From assembly GCF_000003605.2 (NCBI RefSeq), contig NW_003115949.1, positions 48,176-82,599 of the forward strand: a DNA stretch of 34,424 nucleotides, read 5' to 3'. Below the pieces are notes generated by a model. That model was given only the letters and a program-made list of their open reading frames with translations, was not told where the DNA came from and ran no database searches. Positions 9,801-20,700 of the stretch are shown here, piece by piece (position 1 is the stretch's first letter; each line of letters begins with the position of its first letter). Source of the DNA: Saccoglossus kowalevskii. Its lineage: Eukaryota > Hemichordata > Enteropneusta > Harrimaniidae. The position numbers were made by a program, and so were the translations under genes.

Positions 9801-12547
9801 TTTGAATTACCAGTATCTGAAAAGTGTTAACTCATTCTCAGAAGGAGTCACTGTCACTGATAAACTTGTGAATATTTTTTTCAAAAAAATACAAATTCAA
9901 CTGCGAAATGTATGACAGTAAAGGAAACTGGCTTTAATAACGACATTTTCATGACTTTCTTGACTTTGTAGTCTTAGTTGTATGATAATGCAAAGAGGAA
10001 TTACACATAATGTATCCTTGTTTGTGTATCTGCTTGACACAGGTATGGCTACAGTCAATCAAGTCATACTGTATCGGGCTTACTTATACACTGGGTTTTA
10101 TTTTCACATATTCTGATGACAACAAAATGAGCTAAATTAAAATCCAGTGAATACGCAAAGTTAACATTAGAATTTATTGGTTCCTTCACAAACCAGTGAA
10201 TTTAAAATCCTAGTGAATATCTCTGAAAATGTCAAATCCGCTTAAATTACATATATTTCCATGTCTTCTTTACAGTATTTTAAATCCAGTGTACAGTACA
10301 TGTAACTGTTGGTTTACACATGTTTCCACTAGGTATGCTCCTCTAATAGAGCAAATACCGTAATGTTATCATTGTGACTTGTATACTTACTCTTTGTTGC
10401 CTTTGAGGGCAGCACTGTCCGATTCAAAATAGAATGGGTCATCAATGTCCGACGCATCGTACAATTTATTTGCATGTAAATCACTATCAACATCCTCCAC
10501 TTCACAGTACTTTCGTTTCAATTCTTGTATTTTATTCTTTTGATCTATCGACTCCTGCGACATTGATGGTTCCTCCGTTGTTACACAACTGTCACTTTTG
10601 GACACGTCTCCTTGCAACAGATTGGTGGCATTGATCTTCACATTTGTAAGAATACCTTGATTTTTATTCACAGTTTGTACAATAGTAGCCGAGGTAACTG
10701 TTGTGGAAGTGGCACTTTTGGGACTTTTTTTTGGACTGTAGCCTTTTTTTCGGCCACGTCCCCTCGGACTAACAATCTTCGTAGGCTGGAGGGCTACTGA
10801 TGAACTCTTTTTATTATCAATGGCTTCAATGTCAGTCATCGGTTTATTTCCTAAACTGGCTTTAACCACTGCTAAAGCATCAGCACCTGGAATTTTTGTG
10901 TTCTGTGCAAGTGTCTGTGACTGCTGACTCGGCAACTGTGACTGCTGACTCGGCAACTGTGACTGCTGACTCGGCAACTGTGACTGCTGACTCGGCAACT
11001 GTGACTGCTGACTCGGCAACTGAATTTCAGTTTTTGTGAGATATTCTTTATCAGCTGGTGATAGGAATACAGGAGATTCTTTTACATCAGCAGAGTTGTC
11101 ACTAAGTTTACAGTCAATATTTTCTAAGTCTTTGGTATAATTTCCCTGAGTGCAATTTTTCTTTGGGGTATCTGCCCCCGAACTTTCACTGTCCAACTCC
11201 ATCACTTCAACATCGGAATCCTCTTCTTCCTCTGTGTCCATAGTAACATCTTGACCTTGACGAGACACAGCAAAGTAGTCATGGTCACAACTCACAACAT
11301 TTGCAGCTGATTGACAATCGGTCTTAGTAGCTTCCTCGCTGTCATCCCCAGCAGTATTATTTGAAACGTTGATATCACCACCTTTCAAAGAAGCTTGGAG
11401 TTTTGTGTCAGTACAGGAGGATGGCACAATACTGTCTTTGTTAACTTTATCATTGTCTACCTTACTGCTATCTTTAGTTTCAGCTTCCATATTTTGAAGT
11501 TTCTGTTTAAGATTAACCTTGGCATTGACAGTTGCCATGTTTGGGGGTCTCCCCCTCCCCCTCCGCGGACTACACTTTGAGGGTGATAGATTAGTTTCAG
11601 TCTTGAGAGGGATTTCCCTAGCTAATGGCTCTACTTGATTTGTTGAAGTTGACACTTCACCGCACTGTTCCCTCTGCTTTGCAGACAAACTACGAGTTCT
11701 TGGAGATTGAGTCAATGTAACAGTTTGCACTTCAACTATTGGATCAGTGGCTTTTTGTTGAGTTGTTGACTCCTTCCCATTATCTGACTCACTATTATGG
11801 CTGCCAACATAGTGAGACATTCTCCGTTTTGGAGTATCCTGATCTGTTGAAAGATCTTCATGTTTTGTGGAATTACATGAGGAGACTTCGGTTTCTGAAT
11901 GACTAGTTTCCAACGTCTTGTCTCTTAATTGAATACCTACCGATTCGGTATCACCTAATTTACTGATATCAGGGCATGTTACCCCTGATTCACGAGCTTC
12001 AACGATGACATCTTCAGACTGCACATCCACAGTGTCAGTCAGATTGTCAATACTGTCATCTAAATTGGATATTTCATTACTATCTCCACCTTGAGATGTG
12101 TCATTTGGCGGTTCTGTTTTAATATCATGTATTGTGTTCCCACTTTGATCTCCCGTATCCTTATCTAACTGGCTTACTTTAGTCTCTGGTGATTTATTTA
12201 CCTTACTTGAAAACGATCGTGTATGATGTGAAGAGTTCATGGTGACCATTCTTGGAGAGATACTCCTCCCTCTCCCCTTTCCCCTCCCCCGTCCTCTTGG
12301 ACTTGAAAACACATTTTTTACAATATTCTCGTCTTTGCTGCTACCATTTAGTTTATTATTTATAAGTTTGTTTGGGGATTCGTCTTTTGACCGAGATCTA
12401 GTCCTTATGACTCTGCTGGAAGCTGTGTTGTCTGGGCTAACTTCACTTGTCCTTTCCTGTTCGCTTCCCCGACTAGAACTACGTCTCTTTCGTCCATCTG
12501 AGCGTCTCATTTCATTTGTAGCTTGGTCATTAAATTCCAGCAGAATC
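3902..12547 (-). CDS. ZZZ3: ZZZ3-like ATAC complex subunit (six exons, 3' end outside window)
   Basis: ZZZ3 is a subunit of the ATAC histone acetyltransferase complex and acts in the nucleus. I see exons at 12547-10391, 9393-9255, 7356-7212, 6767-6700, 4936-4856 and 3983-3902. All have GT-AG borders and compatible phases, giving about 878 codons from the ATG at 12510. Family matches are the [10 protein letters not shown] block joined to a DYRLLRTL segment, [17 protein letters not shown] with [25 protein letters not shown], and the Myb/SANT start [20 protein letters not shown]. The Myb domain breaks off after DLG at a GT donor. Its last helix and the ZZ finger, known in this family, were not found at 1-3901, so they should lie left of the window. 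The frame stays open upstream of the ATG to a 3' splice site at 12547, so an upstream coding exon is possible. The 68-base exon has no clear family match and is the least certain. Confidence 0.93.
4544..4571. repeat. (CAA)n microsatellite
   Basis: Trinucleotide run in the ZZZ3 intron between 4856 and 3983; the poly-Asn reading on the plus strand is not a gene. Confidence 0.95.
5400..6425. repeat. Second tandem array, 115-160-bp units
   Basis: About seven diverged units share CTATGTACCAAGTTTCATTG, GAGATATCAGTGGAA, TTATGCAAATTAGGTAATTA and ACCCAAAACTAATCAG. Anchor motifs lie near 5458, 5575, 5717, 5869, 6004, 6156 and 6315. The array ends in an ACACAC/GACAGACA simple-sequence tail at about 6365-6430. 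It lies inside the ZZZ3 intron between the exons at 6700 and 4936. Confidence 0.9.
6814..6861. repeat. (AT)n microsatellite
   Basis: A 48-base pure AT dinucleotide run about 50 bases upstream (minus sense) of the 68-base ZZZ3 exon. Confidence 0.98.
7357..9254. other. ZZZ3 intron, 1.9 kb
   Basis: Intron between the 9255 and 7356 exon borders. Apart from the MITE at 9057-9215 I see only unstructured AT-rich sequence and a small inverted pair (AATTTAGGTGTGA and TTACACCTAAATT) near 8909-8955. Confidence 0.7.
9057..9215. mobile_element. MITE-like element, TTAA-ended, copy 1
   Basis: A 159-bp element begins TTAAAGCGGGAGGGTAGTCA and ends in the inverted counterpart TGACAACTCCCCCACTTTAA. TTAA at both ends suggests a TTAA target site, as in piggyBac-type transposition. 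It encodes no protein. It lies in the ZZZ3 intron, close to the 9255 donor. Confidence 0.8.
9394..10390. other. ZZZ3 intron, 1.0 kb
   Basis: Intron bounded by the GTAAGT donor at 10390 and the 3' splice site before 9393. It holds the possible MITE relative at 10067-10298 and one copy of the short TTTGCTCTATTAGA repeat near 10,336-10,362. The plus-strand frame at 9661-9915 shows no motif. Confidence 0.7.
10067..10298. mobile_element. Possible distant relative of the TA-type MITE
   Basis: The segment lies between TACTGTA and TACAGTA and contains CTGGGTTTTATTTTCAC and repeated AAATCCAGTGAAT motifs, like the interior of the 30672 element. It ends about 90 bases from the ZZZ3 large exon. Confidence 0.4.
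10391..12510 (-). CDS. ZZZ3: ZZZ3 large N-terminal exon, AT-hook-like and Ser/Thr/Gln-rich
   Basis: This single exon encodes about 706 residues that are mostly low-complexity, acidic and Ser/Thr-rich, as in the poorly conserved N-terminal half of ZZZ3. Three basic Arg-Gly segments resemble AT-hooks: [11 protein letters not shown] at about 72-82, RRGRGRPP at about 316-323 (the best AT-hook core, GRGRP) and PRGRGRKKG at about 582-590. An acidic stretch with [15 protein letters not shown] lies at about 426-440. A five-copy LPSQQSQ repeat lies at 498-532. The exon ends in the family motif [14 protein letters not shown] before a GTAAGT donor. It is unusually long compared with the equivalent part of vertebrate ZZZ3. 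DNA binding by the AT-hook-like segments is inference. Confidence 0.92.
10915..11019 (-). repeat. 21-bp minisatellite in the ZZZ3 coding exon
   Basis: Five identical tandem copies of a 21-bp unit encode (LPSQQSQ)5. The unit is a multiple of three, so copy-number changes keep the frame. The lack of any difference between copies points to recent expansion. Confidence 0.95.
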
Positions 12548-14701
12548 CTGAAAAAGAAAAAATTAGAGATTAAGTAACATAATTATGAATAGTGTATGAA
12601 AATTGAATGATTATTGTGTATTACATCAGCTAATTGGTTGACAATACAGCTGTGTTGCAAGCATCGTTGCTCCAGGAAGCCAGTAGATTGTTATCGGACT
12701 TGGAGGTAACATTACTTGACGCTATTGGTGGTTAGTTGTACAAAAAAAAATTTGGACTCACATTTACCACATCGGTACCACCAACATTGAAATAATTTAT
12801 ATAGTAATAAGTCTGAATACTTTAATCCAAAAAAAAACATGTGCATAGTTGTTTTGTGAATAATATTTTAGTGACTTAAAAGAGTAGTGGTTGTTACGGC
12901 CATATGCATTGGAGTTTTAATCAAATACACAATGCATTATGATCCATATGTGTACATGTTGTCATGTAAGCATGAGACCCATGGTGAATATACACAACTG
13001 CCATATAAGTATCATAAAGATTACATCGGTTCTGAGACAGTCAGTCTGGCTTGCAGCTTTGCTAAACACTTGTAAACTTGACGGCGCCGATTGACTGCTG
13101 CGAGGGATTCTTTATTTTATGGGGATTGTCAATATCCGGCAGTGTATGTACCGGTATTCAATAGTAATTCTTAATTTCTTGAGTATCTACATTGTATGCG
13201 ATTCAAAATACCTGTTGTGTTCTAACAAAGGCATATTATTTTGAAAATCTGTGCTTTACCCTCGTCTAGTATGATTATGGATTAATCTAAATTGTTTGTG
13301 TGTGTGTGTGTGTGTGCGCGTATTGATGGAACATGCATCGTCAAGTCTAGATTGAACAAAATCTAAGCATTTTGCTTAGTTGTACTCCAATGAGTTAATT
13401 AATCATTAGTCCTGTACATACAGACGATGGGAAAATAAGTATGACATCAAATATACTAGTATAAGGTAGATCACAAGACACCAGTCATCCAAGTTGTACC
13501 CACTTACGTCTTAACAAACGTGGCTATGTTTACCTCACGACACTTACGGATACTAGAATTCAGCCAAATGCATGTCATTGAATTTCAATGCATCTTCTAT
13601 TTATGTACATCAGTCCCTCCTGTGGAGGTACATGTACAGTACATGTATTGTTCTAATTTTGTTTTTAAAATATAAGTGACTGTCACAATTGGAAAACAAC
13701 ATTACTACAAAATCAGTACTAACTAATAATAATGACATTTTTTTTCAAGCAAGGTCACACAAGAAAACAAAACGTTTATAGAACTTTGGTGACGGTAATG
13801 GTGATGTAATATTGTGATGTGAGTTGTGTACACAGCAAACCGTATTTAGGTTTGTTTTGTTTTGGGTATCTGTACTATTGAGTTCCATACTATAGACTAT
13901 ACTACACTTCACCGTGAATGACATCCCGGATATGGACAACTGCGTTTAACTGTATGCACACGCATATACTGTGAATCGAATTATTCACACAATTTCAGTA
14001 AACGTTATTCAATAGTCACAAGTTCAATACCACCTAAATCAAAGAGCAAAGGCATCTGAAAGGCGCTGTAGTGCCAACAACACAAGCAGACAGGCCGAGT
14101 TCACTGCACACATAACGTGTGTGACCGACTGTGTGCGTGCAAACGTTGCCACTGCAGCGTCAACTCAAAATGTTCGGCACGAGATCGTGCATGCACGGGT
14201 ATATTTTAGCCCCCCGGTTTATAATGGTCGTGCACGCAATGAACGCAAACTCACCAGGTTGCATGAAATGCGGAATTTTCGTTAATATTAAGAATCGTCA
14301 GTTATCTTTGGCCCTTGTCAGGATATTACGAGCACGAAGGCTGCCATGTTGGAACATGAAAAAAGGTCTGACGCAGAGGTGGTGTGGGTCGTTAAATGAG
14401 ATACTATACCAGTTAAATAATTTAACAATGTACTTCAAAGAATTATAAACAAATTTAATTTCACGAATAAAATAATTCAGTGCACATGGTTTAAATCGAT
14501 AACAGCAGAATAACACTTTGTTCATGTACTTATACACATAATGCACCTGCAACAGAATGGTTTGACCCCAAAGCCCTATCCGCGCCCACACTGCGAATAT
14601 TGTATGGCAGACAGTGACGCATTGTTGATAGTGACTCAATTATTCACTGTCCTGGGCACGATTGCAGCAGGTAAAGAGAAGCTAGGATAAAATTGACAAA
14701 G
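12548..14701. promoter_or_regulatory. Divergent intergenic region between ZZZ3 and the Gln-rich gene
   Basis: ZZZ3 reads left from 12510 and the Gln-rich gene reads right from 14702, so this 2.15-kb stretch should contain both 5' UTRs and both promoters. A 3' splice site at 12547 shows that ZZZ3 has at least one more 5' exon in this stretch. CpG dinucleotides look commoner at about 13,080-13,150 and 14,040-14,640 than in the introns nearby, by eye only. A (GT)n tract lies at about 13,296-13,320. I found no convincing TATA box, and the short open frames here look non-coding. Bidirectional promoter function is inference from layout. Confidence 0.5.
13296..13320. repeat. (GT)n microsatellite
   Basis: A GT dinucleotide tract ending in GCGCG, in the divergent intergenic region. 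Confidence 0.95.
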
Positions 14702-17700
14702 ATGGCGTCGCTGTTAGATTTTCCAGGAGTCGCAAATGACCAAAATATCCAAAATACCCAAGACTCTCAAGAAGATCACCACCTCATCGTGATCGAGGGT
14801 GACGCTCCTGTCAATATATGTGCAATGCCAAATATGCGAGTGAGCGTGGGACAAAATAGTGATTTTTTGGCAGGTATGTATTGTGTTTTGGATACAGATT
14901 CTCCCTTGTCGATTTTAACCGGGTAGAGGAAATTCTCCACACCTTAGTTTGTACAGCAGTTCGCAGATCCAACGATTTTAAGTGACATCGATCCCAGGTG
15001 TCATAAAGCGCCCCATTTAAAAACCAATTCAGTCACGGCAGTGATAAACGGCATTTCTAAAATATCGATGATTGGAAGGGTAAAACGCGCCGTCCATGTT
15101 TTTAACACGCCAAGGTCAAACATCAGACACAGTGCATTGTCAAATTCAGACAAGTTGTTTGAGTGTAAAATACTAATGAATACAATAGCTATCCAGAATC
15201 GCACAAAAAAAGAAAACATATAATGTAGTGGAATTCATCTTCTATTTCCTGTTTATCACACAATTTACAAATTGTGTTTTCAATGGGAGTTTTCGGTCGG
15301 GGTTGTCGGTTTCATGTGTCTACGTGATTCAATGTTCAAACATTGGTTGCCTGATCAAAATATGCTTAATTTTTTTTTTTTTTTTTTTTTTTTTTAGTTT
15401 GGTAGTTTTCCAGTTTATTAACATTAAAATTTGGTGATTGAGTTTGTTGGACAGAGGAAGTAAAGTTGAAATACCTGTAATATGATACTTTTTGACTTTA
15501 TTTTCTTCAAACTTGTCATGGCCTCTTTAAATTTACTGTTTGAGCTCAATATCACATCTAGGTAATTTCTAACAACAGTTTCTTTAAAAGAAATTAATTT
15601 GTTAGTTAGTATTTTGCGTGACTTGTTAANNNNNNNNNNNNNNNNNNNNNNNNNNNNNNNNNNNNNNNNNNNNNNNNNNATAATAATAATAATAATAAAG
15701 ATAATTTATTGCATCCTTAGAAATACAGTGTTTCCATCAGTTTATAGCAACAAAAGTAAGATATTAAAAAACAAAATAACAAAATAACTATAGCAAATAA
15801 TAAATGATAGATTTTAGTGTTTTTGTTAAGTATCTTTCTCGTTTCTCATTAAGAACGAGCTGTGTATAAATTCTCCAACAAGTTTGATTACATTTGTGTT
15901 AGAATTTTTCATTAAGTATGTAAATTTCTGTTGGTCAGTTTTTGTTTCATCAGGAAACTGTATATTTGAGAATATATCCATTCGCAGTGTGTGATATTTT
16001 GGGCATTTGATGAGGAGATGCATTTCATCTTCTATGTCTGCTAAAGTACATTGTTTACAAATCCTGTTTTCCAAAGAAATTTTAGGTTGGGTATGTCTAC
16101 CCTTTTCTATTGCTAGGCTGTGATTACTTGTTCGGAATCTAGAGACAGAAATTCTATGTTTTAGATTCAGTATAATTAAGTAACTTTCAAAGTTGTAGTT
16201 TGTTTTGAATTGAGTATATGTTCTCAACTTAGGTTTATCCATAATTGTCTCCTTCTAGAATTCAATATATTTTTGTTTAATATTGTTTCCTATTCTCTTT
16301 ATATTTTGTTTTGTTGCATTCAATTTGTCATTGATATTCTTTATATCTAATGTGTTATCTTCCTTATTTAACTCTTTGTAAATTGACATAATCCATGGGA
16401 GTTTGCAGTTTATCTGTTCATGGTATGCCTGTTTTGTTAAATTACATTCTGGAAGTTCTTTGATCCGTGCCAAATACTTTATAAGATTTATTTTGATGTC
16501 TACTAGTAATGGTAGTTCACCTATTTCTGCTCTACAAGCTAGATTTGATGAAAATTTATTCAATCCAAGCATTCTTTTACTAAATTTCAGATGGGTTTTC
16601 TCGATTGGTGTATTGTCCCATTTATTATTTTCTTGAATTTCGAAGCCCCATACATCTGATCCATATAATAGTATTGGTCTTATACATGTTTTGAATAGGT
16701 GTAACATTGTTTTGCAGTCAGTTTCTTTTGGCACAGAAGTCATCATTGCATATAAAGCTCTTGTGGCTTTGTCTGCCAAATTATTTCTTGTGTCGCTGAA
16801 TTTACCATTCGACTGTAATGATACCCCAAGGTAGTTGTATGAAAATACACAACTAATATTTTGACCTTGATATGTAAATTTTTCAGTATTTCTCAAGTAT
16901 CCTCTTTTAAATATTACAATTTTACTTTAAATATTATTTTGGTTTTTGCAGGGGGGGGGGGTAGTTGCAGGACATGATTGGTTGAAATAATTGTTCATTT
17001 GCATAAATTAATATTCATGAGCAATGAAAAACTTGTTTTTTCAGTAAAATTGTGCCAAAATGCAATGAGAAACTTATTTTTTTCAGTAAAATTGTGCCAA
17101 AATGCATTCTGATAGCACACACATTAGTTGTAAATTGCCTGATTCTATCATTGCTAGCTGAAAAAATACCTGAAAAACTGTTGTAAAGTGTTTTTTTAGA
17201 CCATTTTTTATGTCCAGCAAACTGTTGAAAGTAACCACAGGTTTATTCTTTAAATTGATCATTTATGAAAATGTAGAGGCACTTTGATATTTCACTCTTT
17301 AGATTCACACGCCAGGTTACTTCACAGTGTAAAACTGGAACTTCTGAGTTGTTGAAAAACAAGCATAAATGCTGACCATTAAATTGTCAATATACATGTA
17401 TTTGTACATTTGTAAGTACAGGAGAGGGGCTTTGACATTGTTTTTTGCTTAATTTCAAATTTACATTTTGTCATCTTTACTTATCTAACCTTCAGGATTC
17501 TATCTGTTTTTAGGTGGTGGTGTAAACAATGAAATTATTTCAGAGAATCCTACTTTACAGACTACGCAGTGCTCCACTGCTGATGTCATGGCAGTGACAT
17601 CAAAAGTGAGTCATAAACCATTATTGATATACCGGTAATAATATATATACATGTATGTATTGCATTAAATGATGTAATACAGGGATATACCCAGCCACAA

Positions 17701-20700
17701 TACAGTCTGGGGGTAACTTTACTTGACTATCAGCTGGTTTTGTCTTTTCCTAAAACTTTTAAAAGCAAGTATCATTTTCTTCAATAATCTCAACTTATTT
17801 CTTGTAGTATTTACCTATTACTAATATGAGACATATTTAGATAGTTATTCTGCACAATTTAGCAGTTTTGAAAGCAAGCTAAATTAGAGCTAGAGTAAAT
17901 TACATTTGGACCATAATGTATATGTATGTGTCCAAGTATGGCACAGTAAAAGAAAAGGCGATCAATAAATATTTATTGTTTACAGGACAAATTTTGAAAC
18001 AGGTGTGATAAAATCTACAGATGTACGATTATTTCTGCGTCTTACAATAACTAACCCAATTTAGAATAGTGTAATTTCATTTCACAAATGTCCATGAGTG
18101 TGGTAAGTGAAAATCAATAAAATTATGACAGTGAAATTTAGTTGTTGTGAATGCTCTCAAGTACTCCAATCCACAAACATTAAATTCTTAAATTTAAAGA
18201 ATCAATATAGATGAGAACATGTAATTTTTAGCCTGATTGTAGTCAAGTGATGGAAACGCTATAGTAATGGCAAAATGTCTGTCATCCGGCACGTCTGTCA
18301 TCGTCGTAAACATTTCTTGTGGGCATGGTAACTCCAATAATATTCATATGAAACACTGTCATTCTCTAATATGCATGTGCACTGGTTGTTTTGGTACAGA
18401 CAATATAACACTTTATTTGTGTTTTAGTGGTTTTGATTTTACTTCTGATAAATACTGCGCATCTTTTGTTAGGATAAATCATAATCATTTTTGGTCTACT
18501 GTATGAATTATCTAACAACAATTGTAAAAATCACATGTCTCATCCATATATTATCTTTAAGATCTTTTAAAATCATTTATTGTTTTGTTTTTTTTACTGT
18601 AAACTTTTCAGGTGCCAATACCCAGGATAGCTACAAATAACAAACAAGCACAGAGGAAAAGTGAAAGAGTGAGACGACCAAGATCTTTTTCACCAGAAGA
18701 TGATTTGTTAAATAAAAACAGGAAAAGACCAAGAAAAAATCCTAATCCTATTAAAACAATTAAATCAAAAGATCCAAATAAAGTAGCAGGTATGGATTCT
18801 TTACTAATTATACATGTATCGTGAAATGAACCACCTTAAATATTGATGGGTTTACCAAGGCGTTCAGTTAATGCATAGACTCTCTAAAAGAGGGTCTATG
18901 GTTAATGCTATATTCTTATTCATTCATTCTGTGCCATGCTGAATAGCGTTGGCTATCATGGATCTCCATCTATCACGGTTCCAAATGCACGATATCGTTT
19001 GTGTTGGCTTTACCCTCTGTAACCATGATGTCATACTGTCAAGCAACTTCTCTCTTTTTCTACCCCTGCTTCCTTTTCCCCATCAATTTTCTCTGTCGTT
19101 ACTAAATGTTCTTTTCTTCTCATCATGTTTCCAAAGAACGTTGCCTACCTCTTCCTTATTTCATTGACGAGAGACCTCTATATTCTTATAACGCCAGTTA
19201 TTGCATCGTGTCACATTTGTTGTGTGTCCCATGCAATGTACATGTATACTAGTACAATGTTTGTTTTCATGAAAATTTTGGCGATTTAGATAGTTAATGT
19301 TAGCTGATAACGTTTGCTCCATGATGTGTGTATCTCCAATTGAAGGTGCAAAATGTAAGGCATTTGGATGTTATGTAAACATTATGTATTTCTAATTGAG
19401 CAATACATAGTACATGTTGTCATATTTTCACTTTTCAATCATAGGATTCCACACAAATTTTCTATCAAATTATAAATAGTGTGTATTGTACAAGAAATAA
19501 CGCGACTTAAATTTTAATCAGATGTTGTATAGTATAAAATAAAACAAGGTTTCAATAATTTTGCTATGTTTTCTTCCCCACTAGAATCATTTTGTTGTGA
19601 TCTGTGCAAATCACCGTACATCACAAATCCTGCCAGGAAAAGTAACAAGAGTAAGCAAGGATGCTATGTTGCAAGTCCGCGGCACAAAATAGATCCAGTC
19701 ACAAAGAAAGAACTTACATTATGCAATGCCTGTGGTAAGTGTTATGAAAGCATCTTCATTTAAGTAGGTTTGAGCCAGATTAAAGACTGTATGTCATGCT
19801 AATCTTAAAGCGGGGGAGTCGTCACCTGCACATGCGGCAGATGGCCATAGCGTGTCATTGTTTACAAAGAAGCATCCACCCATGATCCTTTGCATTTTTA
19901 GCGCGTGTTGTTATCGTCGCTTGGGACTCAATTCTCAAATGTGCGCAGGTGACGCAGGTTCATTAAAAAAAGTTTGGTTGTTCAGACAATTGTTATGTTC
20001 AAAATTTTATGGAAGAAATTGTCCAATATTGGTATTTTTAAACTAGTTTCTAGGGTGAAATTATTTTGCTCAGTGACGCGATTGAAAACAATCATATATT
20101 ATTATTGATATGAATCCTAATGTTGTTTGCACATGTTCATTTCAAAAAATTAACAGATAATTTAGTGAGTGCTAATACTAGTAGTTATCAACTACTAGTA
20201 TACAATGAGAGGTTATCTCCCATAATGCATTGCACTGAATACTTCAAACTGAGGTTCATAATTTTTTTTAAACTAGACTTTCAATTAACCAGTTGCATTG
20301 GTATGCATGCTGAACAAGAATTTAGGCAACCATGTCTGTCTTTAATATTGGTATACACATTTAGGTACAACCTGCATTCAGTTTATTGTAAAAATCAACA
20401 AATGTACAGCATGTGACAATCTAGATTCTTATCATTAGGGTATGTACTTGTTGTGATGAGAAACACCTGTTGTATTCTCATCCTATGGTTACCCATTATC
20501 AATGTACCGGTAGTACTTGATATCCTTTTCTTGAAGAGCACCCCCTGGTGGTGGATCATATTTTGTATCCTTTTTACCACCAGCTTTCTTGCCTAAATGC
20601 CAACATTTTTTTTATACATGTGTTCCTCAATATTTCTGGAAATGAATAGATGGATTTCATACTGCATTGTGTTCATGCAGTGGTTAGTATTTCTCATATA

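Noticed and set aside
12239-12577. 112-residue plus-strand open frame
   Set aside because: It is antisense to the ZZZ3 exon and has the Leu/Ser/Phe-rich composition expected of a complement of Arg/Lys/Ser-rich coding sequence.
14298-14639. 113-residue minus-strand frame upstream of the Gln-rich gene
   Set aside because: Residue composition is that of random AT-rich DNA. ZZZ3 5' exons may lie nearby, but this frame has no ZZZ3 similarity.
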